From NCBI GenBank assembly GCA_027625915.1, contig JANTQA010000070.1:13149001-13213000 (forward strand): a stretch of DNA of 64,000 nucleotides, written 5' to 3'. Numbering within the stretch: the first letter of the stretch is position 1; each line of letters starts with the position of its first letter. A program made the translations under genes and the position numbers. The notes beneath the pieces are model-generated. The model ran no database searches and was not told the DNA's origin. It saw only the letters and a list, made by a program, of their open reading frames with translations. The DNA comes from Anaeramoeba flamelloides. Lineage: Eukaryota > Metamonada > Anaeramoebidae. Below, one piece after another: positions 1 to 11,657 of this stretch.

Positions 1-1841
1 AGTTTGAATGAAAATTTTATTTCATTTATTTTGAAACTAATAGTATTTTGTAAATTTAACAATTTATTTTTCTAATCCAAAAATTCCAAAAATAAGAATG
101 GATCGAATCTTTTTGACTAAAAATTTGTGGTAAAAAATAAAATCTTTTGTAAATAATGTATAATTTCTCAAAAGTTTATAATGTTTTGTTTTATCAAGCT
201 CAACTAGTGTATACGTAGCAATACGTACTAACATCACATTTGTAAAAAATAAATGAATCTTTTGGTTTCTTGAATCAAAATTATTGTTGAATTTTTATTA
301 ATTGGGATATTGGTTAACCACGATAGTTTTGACAAAATAAAACATCTCAAAAAAAAAAATAGTATAAAACCCTTTAAAAAAACCGAAAATATAAAGATTC
401 AAAACTAAATTTATTCAGAAAATGTTTTTTATGTTGGCTTAATATGAATTGGAGATAAAAAATACAAAAATGTACCAAGAATTGACAAATAAATTAATTA
501 TTCTCCAAATTTTTACACATTAATAAAATTATGATCTTAAACCTTGTGAGTTCTCATCGATTTTTCATCTGTAGTCATTCCAAATTTTTTGCTTAAATTT
601 TTACAAATAAAAAGTTTATGTATTTTTATTTATTTAAATAAATAGAAAAGTAATTATCTCAATGTTATATAATAGTGAAAGAGTTTGAAAATTGGTATGA
701 TTATTTTTAATTTTTTTTCGTTAAAAAAGTTTTCAAACATATTTAATCCCGAACAACTTCTAAATAGTAGGAGAAACTTATAACAGTGTTGTGAGACTTT
801 AGAAATCTTTTCTATCCTTATCATCTAACACTTCTTTTTATTGAATTTTAGTAATATCTTTTTTTCCTCAAAAAAAAAGTTTATTTTTTTTATACTTTTT
901 TAGTAAATCTTTTAATCAATATTTTTCGATATTCTTAATTTAGATACTGGTTTAACTAGTATTACTATTTCTCTCAACATATCCTATCAATTTATAAATA
1001 CAATCATTTACAAAGATAATTTTAGAAAACAACTAAAAAAAATAGTACACTTAATTAAAAATACCTAATGTATTTTACTAATTATATTAAACTAATCTGA
1101 AATAAACTAAATACCAGTCCAAAAGTTTATATACTCCTAAAATCAAAAATTGAGAAGATAAAATCCCAATTCATTGTATTTTTAAAATATAATATTTAAT
1201 CACGATTAATATATACAATAGGATGTTTTTTGATAATACAATTTTTATCCAAATAACGAAAAAAAAATTAATAAAACATAAAAATAAAAATTAATTTTTT
1301 TCAAAATGATGAAACGAGCTGAATAAAAAATTGTATTAGTAATTTTGTTGAAATCTCACAAACAATTATTGATCAATTAAATTATAAGATACCATCTACA
1401 AAATTTTTTTGAGTTCTTCTATTTTTAAAAAGACAACTTTAATATAATATCAATTGTTGAAAAAAATTATTGAAGCTGATCTAACCAAAAAGGTTAATTA
1501 ATTCAAAAAATAAAATGAAAACAATAAACAAAAAACACAAAAAAACCTAAATTTTAAATATTTTGTAAAAATTAAAAATTTATTTCCAAATATAATGAAA
1601 GATGTATTATTATTCTTCTTTAAATTATTTTAACCGTGTGAAAAATTTGGTAATTAAGTTGTAATATATATTTTTTACAACTAAATTTGTCGACAACACA
1701 CACACAAACGCACATCAAGATATTGGAAAAAAAAAACAACTTAATAAATCAAATTGAATAATATCCAAAAAAAGATAAATAATAAAAATGTTTATTATTG
1801 ATTTCTTTGAAAATAAAAAATAGTAAAAAAAACAAGTTCTA
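1..1841. other. AT-rich intergenic DNA with an old repeat copy
   Basis: No open frame or RNA gene is convincing here. Positions about 1330-1690 match two other places in the window (30580-30920 and 51900-52220) with shared words such as a GATCAATTAAA-like stretch followed by AGATACCATCTA. This marks a copy of a dispersed repeat of unknown class. The rest is AT-rich sequence without visible structure. Confidence 0.5.
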
Positions 1842-3232
1842 TTACTTTTTTTTTTTTGTAATTCTTTTCCTAGTTTTTGGAGATGTATTTTTCATTTTTT
1901 TATTTTGTGATTTAATTTTTTTAGGAATTTGAATTTTGTTGGTTGATTGTTTTTTGACAACTTTTTCTTGGGTAATTGGCTTACCAATTAATTCAAGTTC
2001 AGAGTTTTGTATATCAAACCAATGGTCTATCATTTTCCAATTTTCTTTTTCATTTCTTAAGGTGTCCTTTTTATCTGTAGCGCCCATATTACCAAGGGAA
2101 GGTGTTGCTGATGGTGCCGGTGTTGGCCTGGGTACCTGAATTTGCCTCATTTGTTCTTTGGTTGGTGAAAAGTATGAGTGAACGAGAACATCCTTGGCCT
2201 GGAAAAGTAAATTAATGATCCCGCTTAATCCAAAATAGACCATAAAATACCATGACAGACTTGAAACAAATGAGGAGTCCAATGACGATAACCCAATTCC
2301 TTGTTGAAGCATTGCTTTAAATCTTGCTGGCAAGAAGAATGGTAATTTGACAACTAAAAAGCCTTTGAATAAATAGCTGATGAGTTGACCAAGTACCACT
2401 TGTGGGATCATATTACCCATGCTCCCTTTCATCATATTTGTCATCATGCTTGGATCAAACATCATTGACATGGCTAATGGCTTTTGTTTTGAGTCTTGGT
2501 TCTTTAGATTTCAAATCGGAATATATTTTTTTGGTGTTTTTGTTTGATTAAATTTGTTTTTTGTTGTTTTGTTTTGTTTTGTTATTTCCCAATTAAATTT
2601 TTTTTATTATTGTTTTGTTTGAACAGAGAATTAAAAAGAAAAAGTAATTTTAAATTTTTTGATTTCAGGTTAGAGTGTGATCGAAAGGTAAAAACTAATT
2701 GAAAGTGTACCGAAAAAAAAAATACATCTTAGATCTGTTTTTCATTCGTTAAAAGCTTATCAAGAAGTGTTAAAATAAAAAAAAACAAGAATCAGATCCT
2801 TTTTATCCAGTTTAAAAAATAAAGAACAAACGAAACAATGAGTTTTTTTTTTTTGACAAAAACAAAGAGTAATAGTGTCAATTTTTGATTTTTTTTCATT
2901 AATTTTTTGTTTTTTTTTCTTTTTCTTTATTTTGAACAAAAGTAAAAAAACACTTAAAGAAAAAAAAAAAAAAAACTTACTAATTCACCATTTGTTTCAT
3001 CAAGAAAGAAAGGTTGTCTTGAAATAAAAGATCTTTTTGAAATCATGTTTGCGTTTTTACAAATTCTATTTGATCTTATCAGCAATTGTTGTTCGCGTTG
3101 GGTGTCTTTGTCAACTGCTGGCTTTTTGCTTGGAATAATTGAAAATAAATAATGGCGAATGACACTCACTAAAAAAACAATAATTACGATTGGAAACAAT
3201 ACCCAATCTCTAATTTGAGGATCAAGTCTCAT
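1842..3232 (-). CDS. EMC3: ER membrane protein complex subunit 3 (EMC3), two exons
   Basis: EMC3 is the Oxa1-superfamily (DUF106/EMC3-TMCO1) core subunit of the ER membrane protein complex, which inserts transmembrane segments into the ER membrane. Exon 1 is 3232-2981 (84 codons): a first membrane segment (VLFPIVIIVFLVSVI), then the family words LIRSN and SFISRQPFF. The donor is GTAAGT. Exon 2 most likely starts at 2501 and holds the signature FDPSMMTNMMKGS, PFFLPARFKAMLQQGI and SSLSWYFMVYFGL, all collinear with animal EMC3. The model gives 303 aa, longer than the roughly 260 aa of animals because of a Lys-rich tail ending in KKKK. The intron is 479 nt. A second in-frame acceptor 21 nt downstream (before PLAMSMM) is possible. 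Identity rests on clear motif agreement; only the acceptor is uncertain. Confidence 0.93.
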
Positions 3233-4079
3233 TTTATTGGTTTGTTGAGATTAAAACTTGTAAAGTCTCAGAAAATGTTTTGATAAAAAATGATTTTCCT
3301 GAAGATTTTAGGATCGAAAACAATTGGAAATATTAATTGTTTTGTGTATTTTTTTTTTTTTAGTTTCAGATTTTTTCAATAATTTCAGTAAAAATTAAAA
3401 GATATCTTGTCTATAATTGTTTATTTGTTTCTTGAAATTTTGAAATTTTTTACTTTTTTTTTCCTTTTGTTTTTAGGTGTCTATAACTTTTTAGTAGTGG
3501 CACAAAAATCCTTATAAAGAACATAATTAAGGTGGTTTTAAATTAAATCCAGGGTTGATTTTTCTTGTTCATATATAACCTTTATTCATGATATCAATTT
3601 ATCACTCAAGATCAATTCAATTTAGAAGTAAACACCTTTGTTTTCAGTATTATTCTAGTAACCAATTGATTTTTTTTCTATATATCTTCTATCTAATAAA
3701 AATAAAACTCAGTCAGATTAAAGATGAAAAAAGTTAAATAAATAATTTAAAACGACAATTCATCATTTTGTTTTACTAATATACCTAAATTATTTTCCAT
3801 TTTTTGAGACAAATAACATAATGATGACATTCCTTATTTCTTCTAAATAAATAAATTATCTAATAAAAATGATAAAAATTTGTCTGTATTATTTACTAAA
3901 TAGGTATTCAAACTTCTTATTCTCATTTTTATTTTTCCAATTTCTAAACTCTGTTTCATTCAAAGTGGCACAATTTTTTTTTCAATAATAAATTATTATT
4001 TTGAACTAACCTTTAAAGAAAAATAAGAGATAAATAGAATAATAAAGATCAAAAGATCGTTGATATTCTATATAAAGTA
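3233..4079. other. Intergenic, nothing recognised
   Basis: This is the upstream side of EMC3 on the minus strand. It holds AT-rich sequence with T-runs. I see no ORF, RNA gene or convincing repeat boundary. The promoter of EMC3 should lie near 3240-3500 but no motif can be named. Confidence 0.4.
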
Positions 4080-4660
4080 TGACATTTCCAAAAAAATGGT
4101 GCATTTTTTTTTAGATTTCATAAAAAATCATCTTTGTAGTGGGAGTATTCATTAATTGACAATACTAAATTAAGTTTAATATTAAATCCGATTGAATTAA
4201 TGACTATGATATTTTTTTCAAAATATATTCCTTGAAATATTTCTAAAAAATGCAAAAATAAATTGTATTTTTTTTGGACAAAACAATCTACGACCAATTT
4301 CAATCGAAATCCGGAAATATGGAAAGGGTACAAATGGTTTTTTAAACAATCAAATGCCGTTATATGTTTTAAATTCTATGTGAAAATTTGTTGAGATTAA
4401 ACTAGTTATGAAAACAATTTTTTCGATTTTCAAGAAAATAATTAACACCAATTTTCACCTCCTAAAAACATATCAGATATAATCGGGATCAGAAAATTGA
4501 AAAACTTTTATTGATGTAATACAATATTAAGAAACAAATTGAAATATTATCAAGAATCAATAAGTGGTAGTTAAAGATTTTGTATATTCAAATACTTTTA
4601 TCAAGATTTGGTTTAATAGATATTTTATAATAAATTTTCTCCACTTTTTTGGTAATAGCT
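4080..4660 (+). mobile_element. Short TIR element, family A, copy 1 (mariner-like, non-autonomous)
   Basis: The left end reads CATTTCCAAAAAAATGGTGC and the right end is its degraded inverse (CCACTTTTTTGGTAATAGCT), each next to a TA dinucleotide (4078-4079 and 4661-4662). The body aligns along its length with 10788-11370 and 5774-6370. No transposase frame is kept, so this is a non-autonomous element of about 581 bp. TA target duplication and short TIRs fit the Tc1/mariner superfamily; that assignment is inference. Confidence 0.75.
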
Positions 4661-5045
4661 TAAAACTAAAAAATCAGAGAGATTTTCTTAAAAATTGAAA
4701 AACCCAAATTCTTACGTTAAACTTATTGGGAAAAAAAACAATGTTCATCGTGATCTTCAATTGAAGATCAAATAAAATTCCAATAGAAATCAATATCATT
4801 TCACTACAATCATTTTTACTTTATTAGTAACATTAGAATAACACACTTTTGCTTATTGACTATCGATCTTCGAATAAAAAAAAAATGCAAATGAATTTGA
4901 TATCAAAAAATAATCCGTAAAAAATTTCGAAAAATTACAAAGAAAAAATGAAAAATGTGATTTTAATTATGAAAATTTCCAAAATAAATTTTTCCCACTA
5001 AAATCAATTCATACCCTTTAAACACATATAATTCACTCATAACAA

Positions 5046-5085
5046 CTGCTCCACCTTTGACTGGAAAATGGTTTAGTTATAGTTT
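5046..5085 (-). repeat. Solitary TIR-like end
   Basis: On the minus strand this reads AAACCATTTTCCAGTCAAAG followed by GTGGAGCAG. It resembles the ends of the repeat at 30062 and 59282 and the solitary end at 42028-42057. No partner end is visible nearby, so it is probably a decayed element edge. Confidence 0.45.
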
Positions 5086-5387
5086 AAGTGGTCTGAATAA
5101 AATACTTAAATGGAAGAAAAAATAAATAAAAATAAAATAAAATTGTAATCTAATCGACTATTTTTTTTTATAATTTTGTATTTAACAAAATTTAATATTA
5201 AAGTGAAATAAATTTCCTTTAATTTTATTTCTTTTCTTTTCTTTTTTTTTTATTTTTATCAATAAAGCTATCGATTTATGTTTTTGGAATGATTAAATTT
5301 TTTGATAATTAAAATTAAAATAAATTTTATATAAAAAAAATAAAAATATTTTATTTTATTGAAAAATGTTTTGAAAGAATAATTTGA

Positions 5388-5661
5388 TTATTTTTTTTTT
5401 GATTTATTTTTATTTAGCATTAATTCCTCTGACGAATCATCAATTTCAAAAGTGAGAACTAAATTGTTTATATTCTTAACTTTTATTTTATTAATGGTGT
5501 CTAACATTTCGGTTCCTACATTTCCCAAAAATTGTTTTTCTTTTTGTGAGAGAGTTGGTTGATTGAAAATTTCCACAAGGTTTTCTTTTTTTGTATTTTT
5601 ATTTTTAGGAAAATCAAATAATGAATATTCATTTATTAATCCATTTTCATCGAAAGAATCG
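5388..5661 (-). CDS. Orphan coding exon, unknown product
   Basis: A minus-strand frame stays open from a splice-acceptor-like AACAG just above 5661 to a TAA at 5388. It encodes about 90 residues containing the words DSFDENGLINEYSLFDFPK, PTLSQKEKQFLGNVG and LVLTFEIDDSSEE, and ends in a Lys run. Composition is more protein-like than the surroundings, with mixed acidic and hydrophobic residues. There is no ATG at the start, so it would be a 3' exon. I find no upstream exon. It may be the remains of a gene cut off by the family A element beginning at 5774. I do not recognise it. Confidence 0.35.
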
Positions 5662-5773
5662 CTGTTAATTTTATTTGATATTTAATTTTTTTTTTATTAT
5701 AAATTATTTAGAATTAGAAAAAAAATTGAATCATAAAAAGTTTTTTTAATAAAAGTGTAAAAAAATATAGAAA

Positions 5774-6370
5774 AGATATTGCCAAACAAGCTGTGAATTT
5801 TTTTTTTTTTTTTTACATTTCATATAAAATTATTTTCATTAAGTTTTATACGTAAACTGTTAATATCAAATTAAGAGAAATATTACGACTGGTTGAATTA
5901 GTAATTGTTATATTTATTTCAAAATATGTTCATCAAAATAATTTCCAAAAAATTTAAAAAAAAATTGCATTTTTTTTGGAGAAAACAAGTTACTGATAAA
6001 ATTCAATAAAAAATTTGCAATATGGTAAGAAAACAAAAGATTTTGTAAACAAGAAAATACAGTTCTAATTTTCACATTCAATTGGAAAATTTTGTCAAGA
6101 TTAAATCTCTTTGGAAAACATAATTTTTAAGATCAAAAAGAAAATAATAACCATCAATTTTCATACTTGAAAAATATCAGATATTATCGAGATCAGAAAC
6201 TTAGATAACATTTTATTAATGTACGCCATGCTACAAATAAACAAATTGGATTATTATTAAGAACGAATAAATAATGAGTAAAAAATTTGGATCTTTCAAT
6301 AGTTATATGAGGAATGGATTTAAAAAAGAAATTTTTAAAATAATTTTTCCACACTTTTTAGTAAATATCT
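5774..6370 (+). mobile_element. Short TIR element, family A, copy 2 (divergent)
   Basis: It has the same order of internal words as copies 1 and 3 (for example an ATATCAGATATTATCGAGATC stretch near the right half). The left end is TATTGCCAAACAAGCTGTGAA and the right end is CCACACTTTTTAGTAAATAT before a TA. It is the most decayed of the three copies. The short ORF at 6274-6471 runs across the right edge and is not a gene. Confidence 0.65.
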
Positions 6371-6914
6371 TAATATATCTATCTAAACCCCATTCCAAAA
6401 ATTTGGACACACCCAAAATCAAAAATAGGCAAAAAAAACACAATTTTTTGTATTTTCAGATTTATTGTTAAGAACTAAGTGTTGGGCACTTAATCTTTTA
6501 AAGAGAGGCCTTTGAAGTGACTAAACTTGTGTCTCCCAATTCAAAGAGTATCTAAAATAGACACAGCCATTAAAAGAATTTTAAACTCAATTTAGTTTTT
6601 TAAATTCAAAAAATTACTGAAACTGGAAAATCAAAATTATCCAAAAATAATGAGAATTGAAATGGTTTCTTTCCATAAAATAAAGAAAAAAAGTAAAATA
6701 TTTTGAATTGTATATTGTATTTATCTTTGGTGGATTAAATAACCACATGTATTTCATTATCTTTTATAATTTTTTTTATTTTGATGTTTATTGATAGGAA
6801 TTATTACAATTGTAAAATTTTTTAAAACCTCACAACAAGGAAAATTTTTTTCAAAAAACAATCTCTAAATTTTGTATTTTTGAAGTACAATCACATAATA
6901 AATATTATTCTACA
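6371..6914. other. Intergenic, nothing recognised
   Basis: AT-rich sequence between the family A element and the dispersed repeat starting near 6915. No ORF, RNA gene or structure stands out. Confidence 0.4.
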
Positions 6915-7610
6915 TTACAATTTTGAAAAAGGGTTTACAACTTTATTAGATATTAATGGGAATTGAAAAAAAAAATTCAAGTTTTTAGTAATATTTTTTT
7001 TTCATTTTTAATTGTAAAATTTTTGAATTTTTTTTTGACTTAGTGGAGAGATTATTTTAATCTATTTTTTTAATAGTCTAAAATTAATCATATTTTTTCA
7101 AGTTTAAAATAAAATTAAATATTTCTTTCAAAAGGTATCGTTAAATTAAATTGTAAAAATGATTTTTTTTCTATTTTTGGAATATTTTTTAACATTTTAT
7201 TTTTTTTCATGTTTGAACCTTTATATATTTTTACTTTTTTTTTTTTTGCAAATTTGTTTTAAAAATTTATTATTTTTTCATACTTAATGTTCAATCAAAA
7301 ATTCATTCATTTCAACTTATTTTTTTAAAAAAATCAACACCAAAAATGAGAGGTTTTTTTCAAAATTCGAGGTTTTTAAAAAAGGGCGTATTCGAATCTT
7401 GTGGAGTTTAATAGCTATCTTTTTTTAATAACATCAAATTATCATAACTTTGAAAAAATAATTTATAAAAGGTGTATAACCGAAATCAAAAATGTAGTTT
7501 TGACTAACCTTAATTTTCAGAATTTATTTTTTCCTTGTAGTGCGTTCTAAGGCCACTATAAAATTTTATCTGAACCAACTTTCATATTTTGATTCAATTT
7601 TTTTAAATCA
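6915..7610 (+). repeat. Dispersed repeat S, copy 1
   Basis: It aligns over roughly 690 bp with 31215-31880 in the same direction. Shared words include GGGTTTACAACTTTATT, TTTTTAATAGTCTAAAATTA and GAGTTTAATAGCTAT, with small indels throughout. There is no coding frame. Its class (MITE, SINE or LINE tail) cannot be told from two copies. Confidence 0.7.
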
Positions 7611-7903
7611 AGAATAAGAAATCTGCTCAAAAAAAAAAAAAAATATTAAAGAAACTAATAGTAGTAATTGTTAAGTTAAACAATCAAAATAATTTCAAGA
7701 TCCTATAATGGTATTAAAAGCAGAAAAAAAATTTACGAACATCTTAAAATTTACTCAAAAAGAAAGGAAAATCGTTTTGTAATATTTTCAAAAACATTTT
7801 TGAATAAGAACTCATAGATGCAATTTTCTTTTTAAATATCAGATTATCAGCTTTCTTATTCTTGATTTAAAAAAAATGAATCAAAATATGAAAGTTGGGT
7901 TTA
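7571..7903. repeat. Inverted repeat with ~55-bp arms
   Basis: The left arm at 7571-7626 (CAACTTTCATATTTTGATTC, then TTTTTTTAAATCAAGAATAA) returns inverted at 7848-7903 with few mismatches, and weaker pairing extends outward. The spacer is about 220 bp. This could be a TIR element overlapping the end of repeat S. Confidence 0.65.
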
Positions 7904-8411
7904 TAATAAAAATTATGGTAGTCTTGGAAATACTGTTATATAAAAAAAGTGAAAAGTAAAAATTAATCGTCGAAAAATAAGCTGAATTTTTAAATGTTTG
8001 GATTTTATTTATAAAAACAATTCCAAAAAAAAAAAAAAAAACATTCTATTAACTCTTTAATCTTACGAGATTTCATAATATTAGAGGAAAGAAATCATAA
8101 AATTCACTTTTCAAAAATTGTGTATTTATATACTTTGAGAAATCAAATAAATAAATTCGTTAATTTTTCATCAATAGTTTATTCCTTGAAAGATTCTTTT
8201 TTAAAATAGGAATAACAATTTACTCTTTAGGATAACTTTTTTCAATAAAAAAACAATTTAATCGATCCTGTGTTGTTAAAAGGGATTTTTTTTTAATTTT
8301 TTCTTTTTTTTTTACTGTAAAACACATACTGCGGGAGTAATTTGATATATTGTATGGTGTTAATAAATATAAATTTATATTTAATACAGCTTTTTTAAAA
8401 ACGCGAGTGCC

Positions 8412-8489
8412 AAAAGTTTGAAAGGGTGTTACTCAAAGTGTTTAAAAGTGTGAATCAAACAGTTTGAGTAACACCTTTTCAAATCTTTT
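8412..8489. repeat. Short hairpin (imperfect palindrome)
   Basis: The left arm at 8412-8437 (GTTTGAAAGGGTGTTACTCA) pairs with 8463-8489 (TGAGTAACACCTTTTCAAAT) with a loop of about 25 nt. It is isolated; no other copy was seen in the window. Confidence 0.65.
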
Positions 8490-8709
8490 ATCCCCTTTTT
8501 AAAACAGTTGTAAAAAAAAATTATTTTTAATTTAAAAATACAGGAGAATGTTTTGAATGAGACATAAGAGTCTACTTAATCTTCATTTGGTAATTTTTTG
8601 ACAAAAATCAATTTTTTTTAAATTTTTTGGCGAATCCTAATTAACAGATCAATAACTCTTATTTTATTTTTTTACATTTTTTCCTTGGCAGAATTTTCTT
8701 TTTATTAGA

Positions 8710-8926
8710 AAGAAGAGTTACAGAAAAAAAGATCAAGTTGTTACTTGCTAATACTGAGACACTGAAACACGAAAGTATGGGTAATTTGAAAATAACCACG
8801 AAAAACAAAAGGCAAAAAATAACAAAGGTTTCAATCAAATCAGATCAAAAAAGCAATAAAGAAATTATAATAATTAAAAAAGTATCTCCCGAAATGAACA
8901 TTCATGATCAATTATCAAATTATTAA
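8710..8926 (+). CDS. Candidate orphan 3' exon, unknown product
   Basis: After an acceptor-like TTTTTATTAG the frame is open to TAA at 8924-8926. It encodes about 72 Lys-rich residues with words such as NTETLKHESMGNLKITTKNK and KVSPEMNIHDQLSNY. There is no upstream exon or ATG that clearly belongs to it, and no family match. It could be a real terminal exon or a chance open frame in AT-rich DNA. Confidence 0.2.
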
Positions 8927-9599
8927 ATTAACCAAAAGTATCTTGGATGTGATTATGGATCTTCTTAATTAATGGTGGCACTGACTTTTTTTTTTTTTTT
9001 TTATTTTTTATCAAGAGCTTCTTAGAAACTCTTTTTAATTTTAATTTTTTCTTTTCTTATTCTTTTTGTTTTTACTTTTTTCTTTTCAATTTTTTGTCTT
9101 TGCTTTTTAATCATACATAAAGTTTGGTTATTCTTTCCCAGTAATAATTGTGAAACCTATGATTTTACGCTTAAATTACCTTTAAGGAAATTTAAGTAAA
9201 AGGATATTTAGAGTCTAACTTCACTTCTTCAAAATAAACAACAATTCTTATTTATTTTTTTTCCCAACGGTGATCTAGTACTTATTTTCAAAAAGGGTAT
9301 AATTAAACTTGATAAAACAAACTGATTTATCAACTTTAGAGAAATTAATTATAATTTTTAAAAGAATTCGTTTTTTTACTATTAATTTTCAGTAAAAAGA
9401 ACTGATTCTTGTTGTTTTGAATTTTAGGATTCGAATTAGAAAAAGAAAAATTTACAAAACATCTATTATTTTTATATAATCAACACTTTTCGTAATTTCT
9501 GGTAGTTTGTATGAGCAAATAACATTTGAAAATTTATATATATATATTTTTTTAAAAATAGAAGAAAAATAAACCAAATAGTTAATCCTTGGAGATCAG
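8927..9599. other. Intergenic, nothing recognised
   Basis: AT-rich DNA with T-runs and a short TA stretch near 9537-9546. No gene or repeat boundary is visible. Confidence 0.4.
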
Positions 9600-9965
9600 A
9601 AAAAAATGATCAAAACTATTTTTCAAAAATTTTGTCACTTTATAATGTTAATTGAAGTTGCTTTGAGTGTTTATTCCATATTCTTATCAAAAAAATATTT
9701 TCAAATTTTTAGATCAGAATCATTTTTTCTAATTTTACAAATTTTTGATATGCTTTTTCAAATTTTTGTTTTTCTTTTGTTTTTCTTTTTCTTTTTTTTT
9801 TCAAATTTTTGTTTTACTTTTGTTTTTTTTTTTCTTTTTTCTTAGATCTATTTTTTTTTTGAAGATACTTTTTTTTTGCAAAAGATCATGTGAAAAAAAA
9901 AAAAAGATCTTCAAAAAGATAAATAATCACTAACAAAATTGAGACTAGTATATTTTTTGTAATGA
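9600..9965 (+). repeat. Dispersed repeat T, copy 1
   Basis: It matches 50615-50885 in inverse orientation. Both hold the same chance reading frame (words such as VYSIFLSKKYFQIF here and VYSTILNKKNIFKF there) and the same AAGATCATGTGAAAAAAA / AGATCTTC end. The translation is T-run dominated, so this is a repeat and not a gene. Confidence 0.6.
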
Positions 9966-10787
9966 ATTGAATTAGTGGCAAAAAATCTTATTGGTTAACT
10001 TTTTTTAAGTGAAAGTTCAGTAATAAAAAATCCGGTAATGCTTATTTCAAAAATTGTGATTCACTTTTTTTTAGTTTTTGGTTTTATTTTTTTTTAATTT
10101 TTAAAATATGAGGTTTTAATATATTTAGAATTATTTAAAAGTGAATTACAAATAAGATTTAATTATTAGTTGTTGTTGAATACTAAGGGATATATATTCA
10201 ATTTATTATTTCAGGCGAGTAACAATTTTTGAAATGGTGTTTATTTGTTTTATTTTCAATAATTTATTAAATTTCTTGAAATTTAAATTATTAAATAATA
10301 TTTTTTCGAATATTTAGAGTATAAACAAGGAACTTTTATTATTAAAATAAGATATTTGATAATATTTATTATTTTTTTTGTATTATTATTATTAATTGGA
10401 AATGTTTTTTTTTTGTTTGAAAATATTTAGAAAATTTGAGAAATAATAGTAAAACCTATTGATAAATTTAATCTTGAGGTGACAACCAATTCACCAAAAT
10501 AATTAAGATTGTGTATTTGTTTATTGATTAAAAGGAACCAAATTAGAAAGTTTTTCTTAGGGTTTTAATTTGAATTTGCCTAGTATTAAAAAAGTATTTT
10601 GGCGATAATTTTTAATTTAATGGTTTGGTTGTTTTTCTCGTATTTTTTAATTCAAAAAAAAGAAAAAATTGATTAGAACTACTCTTCCTATAAAAAAAAA
10701 AATAGTTTTTTCAAATTTAAAATAATTATTTGAAATTTATTTGAAAAGAAGTAAATTTTTAATCTGAGTTTATTTGAAAACTTAGTA
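9966..10787. other. Intergenic, nothing recognised
   Basis: AT-rich DNA with many T-runs. No ORF or repeat partner was found by eye. Confidence 0.35.
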
Positions 10788-11370
10788 AGGTATTTCCAAA
10801 AAAGTGGGGCATTTTTTTTTACATTTCATAAAAAATAATCTTTTTTAGTGATGGTAATCATTAATCAACTATACCAAATTAAGTTTAATATTTATACCGA
10901 TTGAACCAACCACTTATGTATTTAATTCAAAACATGTTAGTTGAAATATTCCCAAAAAATGAAAAAAAAAAATAGAACTTTTTTTGGGAAAAGCAATGAA
11001 CGACCCATTTTAATAAAAAACCGGAAATATGGAAAGGGAAAAAATGATTTTTTAAACACGAAAATGTAGTTAAATATTTTCAATTCTATTTGAAAATTTG
11101 TCGAGATTAAACAAGTTATGAAAATGATTTTTTCAATCAAAAACAAAATAATAAACACCAATTTTCACCATAAAAAAATATCAGATAAAATCGAGATCAA
11201 AAATTTTCATATATTTTATTTATGCAATACAATACTAAGAAACAAATTGAATTATTATCAAGAATTGATAAACGGTGGTTAATGATTTTATATCTTTAAA
11301 TCCTTTTTTGAAGAATGTGTTAGATAAATATATTTTGAAATAAATTTGCCCCACTTTCTTGGAAATAGCT
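10788..11370 (+). mobile_element. Short TIR element, family A, best copy (583 bp, TA flanks)
   Basis: The left end AGGTATTTCCAAAAAAGTGG (then GGCA) and the inverse of the right end AGCTATTTCCAAGAAAGTGG (then GGCA) agree at 22 of 24 positions. Both ends abut TA (10786-10787 and 11371-11372), as in Tc1/mariner insertions. The internal sequence has no transposase, so the element is non-autonomous. The 74-codon ORF inside it is a by-product of the repeat. Confidence 0.85.
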
Positions 11371-11657
11371 TAGTTTTATTTTTAAAGTGGAAGTTTATTA
11401 AAAAAAGTGCTTTCATTCACACACCAACCTCAACATCACATTTAAAGGTTGATACTTCACTTTTTTAAGACATGAAACTTGATAAAAGTTTTAAAAAAAG
11501 TCTTCACTTTGTTAAAACTACTGAAGTAATCAGGTTTTTACTTTATTTTTCAATTTCAAGATGAGGTAAATTTGTTTTGAATTTGCTATTTTATGAATAA
11601 GAAGATTTTTTTTATGTTAAAAGTTACTTAAAGCAATGAAATAAAGCTGTTTAAACA

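Noticed and set aside
9606-9933. Phe-rich ORFs that look like membrane proteins
   Set aside because: They are T-runs within a dispersed repeat that recurs at 50.6 kb.
10937-11161. 74-codon ORF conserved among repeat copies
   Set aside because: The corresponding frame is not kept in the copies at 4.1 and 5.8 kb beyond what DNA similarity explains.
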